DNA of 45,387 bases from an uncultured Pelagibacteraceae bacterium. Its GTDB lineage: Bacteria > Pseudomonadota > Alphaproteobacteria > Pelagibacterales > Pelagibacteraceae. The notes under the pieces were generated by a model that saw only the letters and a list, made by a program, of their open reading frames with translations, searched no databases and was not told where the DNA came from. Both the position numbers and the translations under genes were made by a program. Shown here piece by piece: positions 43,035 to 45,387 of the stretch (position 1 is the stretch's first letter; every line of letters starts with the position of its first letter). Location of the stretch: positions 1 through 45,387 of the forward strand of contig CACLTO010000005.1 in assembly GCA_902609915.1 (NCBI GenBank), in the 5' to 3' direction.

Positions 43035-43807
43035 TATTGAATATTTCTACTTTTTAAAATTAGACTTGGATTTTTGAAATCTTTTTTTCCGTATAAGATT
43101 TCTTTTCCATCAAAATCATTTACGCTCCCTCCTGAATGTTTTAAAATCGCATGACCTGCTGCTATATCCCATTCTGATGCCCTAGGTTCAGCAACATAAC
43201 CATCAAATTCTCCCGCTGCAATAACACAAAATTTTAAAGAGCTTTTCATTCTCACATGTTTCTTTACATCTAGCTTCTTATAAATCTCATCAATTTCAGG
43301 TTTAATTTTATTTGAATAGGATACAAATTTAATTTCATTTTTATCAAAATACTTAGAATGACCTAATTTAATTGATTTTCCATTAACTAATTCAAAAGAT
43401 AAATTTTCTCCATAAGAAAAAAACATTCTGTTTTTTGCTGGAGCACAAATTAATCCAGCAACAGGTTTTCTATCAATTATCAATCCTGCATTTATTGTAA
43501 ATTCGTCTAGACCATTTATATAATCAAAAGTTCCATCAATTGGGTCGATCAACCAAAAATTTTCGAGATTATCTTGTGACTTATTTTCTGAAGACTCCTC
43601 AGAAACTATTGGGATGTTGGGTGTAAGCTCTAATATTTTTTTTGTTAAAATTTTATTTACCTCTAAGTCTCCATTGCTCACCGGAGTATTGTCAGGTTTA
43701 ATTTCCTTGATAAGACCTTGTTTTCTGAGTGATAATGAGATTGTTCCTGCATCTAAAAATGTTTTAATTAAATTTTCAACAATTTCTTTAATATGATTTT
43801 GATTCAT
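43034..43807 (-). CDS. Inositol monophosphatase / CysQ family phosphatase
   Basis: 257 aa. Metal site motifs: P-I-V-S-E-E-S (62-68), W-L-I-D-P-I-D-G-T-F-D-Y (80-91) and S-E-W-D-I-A-A-G-H (late), as in IMPase, CysQ and FBPase. The family includes 3'(2'),5'-bisphosphate nucleotidase, which clears PAP made by APS/PAPS-type reactions, and this window also has a CysC-like kinase, but inositol phosphatase is as likely. It overlaps the DUF3553 gene by 20 bases. Confidence 0.82.
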   Translation of the reverse strand: MNQNHIKEIVENLIKTFLDAGTISLSLRKQGLIKEIKPDNTPVSNGDLEVNKILTKKILELTPNIPIVSEESSENKSQDNLENFWLIDPIDGTFDYINGLDEFTINAGLIIDRKPVAGLICAPAKNRMFFSYGENLSFELVNGKSIKLGHSKYFDKNEIKFVSYSNKIKPEIDEIYKKLDVKKHVRMKSSLKFCVIAAGEFDGYVAEPRASEWDIAAGHAILKHSGGSVNDFDGKEILYGKKDFKNPSLILKSRNIQ

Positions 43808-43970
43808 TGATTTTTTTTAATTCGATGTTTTCTGAGTTAATTACTTTTTTTCCAGCATTCTGAAAGTTTACTGTAACTTTACCCTTAATTATTGACTGAA
43901 CCTGACCTATTCCCCAATCTTTTTGAGCTGGATTGAAAACTTTGTCGCCTGGTTCAAAATCAAAAATCAT
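43788..43970 (-). CDS. DUF3553 small protein (60 aa)
   Basis: 60 aa, beginning [20 protein letters not shown] and ending with [10 protein letters not shown]. This matches DUF3553, a short beta-rich domain also fused to UvrD-type helicases in other bacteria. It overlaps the phosphatase gene by 20 bases on the same strand. It is divergent from mnmA (41 bases between starts). Confidence 0.78.
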   Translation of the reverse strand: MIFDFEPGDKVFNPAQKDWGIGQVQSIIKGKVTVNFQNAGKKVINSENIELKKINESKSY

Positions 43971-44011
43971 TTAATTTACCTTATATTAGAAATAAGTATA
44001 AATACCATCAA

Positions 44012-45130
44012 ATGAATAATAATTTAAACTCTATTGGATTGAAAAAAAAACCTTCTGAAACAACCGTTGTTGTTGCTATGTCGGGTGGAGTAGACTCGTC
44101 GACTGTTGCGGGAATAATGAGAAATGAGGGTTATAGAGTTATTGGAATAACTTTAAAACTTTACGATGATGGTAAAGAGGTTGCTGCCTCAAAACAATGT
44201 TGTTCTGGTCAGGATATTATGGACGCAAAAAGAGTAGCTCATAAATTAAATATTGAACACAAAATTCTTTACTATCAAGATAAATTTAGACAAGGTGTTA
44301 TTGATAACTTTGTTGATGCTTATTTAAAGGGTGAGACACCCATTCCCTGTGTACAATGTAATCAAACTGTAAAGTTTAAAGACCTATTTGAGGTTTCAAA
44401 AGATTTAAAAGCTGATGCCTTAGTTACAGGCCATTATGTAAAAAGTATAACGAAGGATAATCAGACAGAAATGTATCGAGCAATTGACGAAAATAGAGAC
44501 CAAAGTTATTTTTTATTTAATACGTCGAGAGAACAGCTAAATTATCTTAGGTTTCCCTTAGGTGGTATGCTTAAAAACGAAACTAGATTAATTGCAAAAA
44601 AACTTGATTTAAATGTTGCTGACAAGCCAGATAGCCAGGACATTTGTTTTGTTCCAAATGGTGATTACGCTTCTGTAATTCGAAAATTTAGACCCGATTC
44701 ATTTAGAAAAGGAAATATAAAAGACTTTGACGGAAATGTTATCGGTGTTCATGATGGTATAATTAATTTTACCATAGGACAAAGAAAAGGAATTAAAGTT
44801 TCTGACAAAACTGCATTATATGTAACAAAAATTGACGCTGATAAAAATGAGATTATTGTGGGCTCAAGAGATAAACTTGGAAAAAAAGATATTAAGCTTA
44901 ACGAGTTAAATTTACTAGCAGGTAAAGAAGCGTTTCAAAATGATGTATTTGTCAAGGTTAGATCAACAGGAAAACTCCTTAAGGGAAAAGTAATTTTCAA
45001 ACCAAATAATACTGCTTTAGTTATTTTAGAGGAATTTGAAGATGGAATTTCTCCAGGACAAGCATGTGTTTTTTATAATAAAGATAAATTTGGTTTTAAG
45101 GTGTTAGGTGGTGGTTGGATAAGAAATTAG
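44012..45130 (+). CDS. mnmA: tRNA-specific 2-thiouridylase MnmA
   Basis: 372 aa. S-G-G-V-D-S (24-29) is the PP-loop; P-C-V-Q-C-N-Q has Cys113 and Cys116, and P-D-S-Q-D-I-C-F-V contains Cys212, the nucleophile and sulfur relay cysteines. It puts sulfur on U34 of tRNA for Lys, Glu and Gln. Sulfur would come via a desulfurase such as the SufS encoded at the window start. Its final bases overlap the convergent truncated gene by three. Confidence 0.96.
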   Translation: MNNNLNSIGLKKKPSETTVVVAMSGGVDSSTVAGIMRNEGYRVIGITLKLYDDGKEVAASKQCCSGQDIMDAKRVAHKLNIEHKILYYQDKFRQGVIDNFVDAYLKGETPIPCVQCNQTVKFKDLFEVSKDLKADALVTGHYVKSITKDNQTEMYRAIDENRDQSYFLFNTSREQLNYLRFPLGGMLKNETRLIAKKLDLNVADKPDSQDICFVPNGDYASVIRKFRPDSFRKGNIKDFDGNVIGVHDGIINFTIGQRKGIKVSDKTALYVTKIDADKNEIIVGSRDKLGKKDIKLNELNLLAGKEAFQNDVFVKVRSTGKLLKGKVIFKPNNTALVILEEFEDGISPGQACVFYNKDKFGFKVLGGGWIRN

Positions 45131-45387
45131 TTTGATTTTTTCCACATTAAAAACGTTAATAAATAAAAAGTTATCACACCTAGAAAATAATCCCATTCCA
45201 ATGCATGTTTTAAGAATTTTAAATTAATTCCAAAAAAATCATCCCCAGGTAGACTGATGATAGGAATACTTATAATTGCTACTAAAATTAATGATGATAC
45301 TAAAATAATCTTTAGATTAAGAAATAATGGGTTAATGTATTCTTTTAATTTATCTTTAAAGGAAAAAAAAGTTGCGACTAAATAAGC
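45127..45387 (-). CDS. Membrane protein, 3' fragment running off the window
   Basis: The frame is open from the window edge at 45387 to the stop TAA at 45127-45129, giving 86 residues with no initiation codon needed inside. Two hydrophobic helices are visible ([14 protein letters not shown] and [12 protein letters not shown]) with a P-G-D-D-F-F-G-I-N loop between. The start lies outside the window. It overlaps mnmA by three bases at the 3' ends. No family recognised. Confidence 0.75.
   Translation of the reverse strand, partial: AYLVATFFSFKDKLKEYINPLFLNLKIILVSSLILVAIISIPIISLPGDDFFGINLKFLKHALEWDYFLGVITFYLLTFLMWKKSN

Overview
The window reads as a piece of a streamlined, strongly AT-rich alphaproteobacterial genome, most likely SAR11 (Pelagibacterales). 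The evidence is gene content and style: intergenic gaps are mostly a few bases, stop and start codons often overlap (TAATG, ATGA), proteins are lysine/asparagine/isoleucine-rich, and there is a TPP-riboswitch-controlled sodium:solute symporter of the ThiV type, a dimethylglycine dehydrogenase with its own ETF chain, a DmdA-like methyltransferase, and single-copy housekeeping genes. I saw no rRNA, tRNA, CRISPR array, insertion sequence or prophage.

Layout. 1-1373: end of a SUF Fe-S assembly operon (sufS fragment, sufU-like, sufT, A-type carrier). 1456-7887: a methyl/sulfur catabolism neighbourhood: a DmdA-like tetrahydrofolate methyltransferase and a short MetF-like protein on the minus strand, then on the plus strand a small CysC-like kinase, an HxGH nucleotidyltransferase, a crotonase lacking both catalytic glutamates, a SELENBP1/methanethiol-oxidase-family protein, a 2Fe-2S ferredoxin, a CoA-binding protein and a secreted DUF4864 protein. 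7944-13719: dimethylglycine/sarcosine dehydrogenase, EtfB, EtfA and ETF:quinone oxidoreductase, a complete route for N-methyl oxidation into folate and the quinone pool. 13720-17961: small membrane protein, DUF2237 protein, 2OG-Fe(II) oxygenase and hisI on minus; folE, acuI-like reductase and a LysR regulator on plus. 18009-22047: Fur-box-controlled ferric iron ABC transporter. 22063-26272: AzlCD, a secreted thioredoxin-like protein, persulfide dioxygenase, DUF4396 protein, methyltransferase, cytochrome b561 and cytochrome c'. 26273-28617: terminators, a tiny ORF with an in-frame amber codon, two small genes, and a TPP riboswitch with a ThiV-like transporter. 28665-30357: ABC-2 exporter. 30412-33455: isocitrate lyase, a 53-aa small gene before it, a repeat-rich operator and a ScfR/RamB-type regulator. 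33467-36286: small membrane protein, a repeat-bearing hypothetical protein, a NAPE-PLD-like hydrolase and a glutamine amidotransferase. 36293-39410: site-2 protease, HU, ammonium transporter and strong terminators. 39404-45387: peroxiredoxin, glycosyltransferase-like protein, rhodanese, DsbA-fold isomerase, ABA4-like membrane protein, RecX, an inositol-phosphatase group, MnmA and a truncated membrane protein.

Together, the first 17 kb looks like a hub feeding methyl groups from methylated osmolytes (dimethylglycine, and possibly DMSP-like sulfonium compounds) into folate, with electron transfer by ETF, and with sulfur and acryloyl-CoA clean-up functions nearby. Eight small or partial genes (47-86 aa) were read directly from the sequence and would be missed by a size cutoff. 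The items most worth follow-up are the methyl/sulfur neighbourhood, the amber-interrupted mini-ORF with a perfect Shine-Dalgarno, the mRNA hairpin inside the iron operon, and the small gene preceding isocitrate lyase next to a 73-bp-spaced operator repeat.
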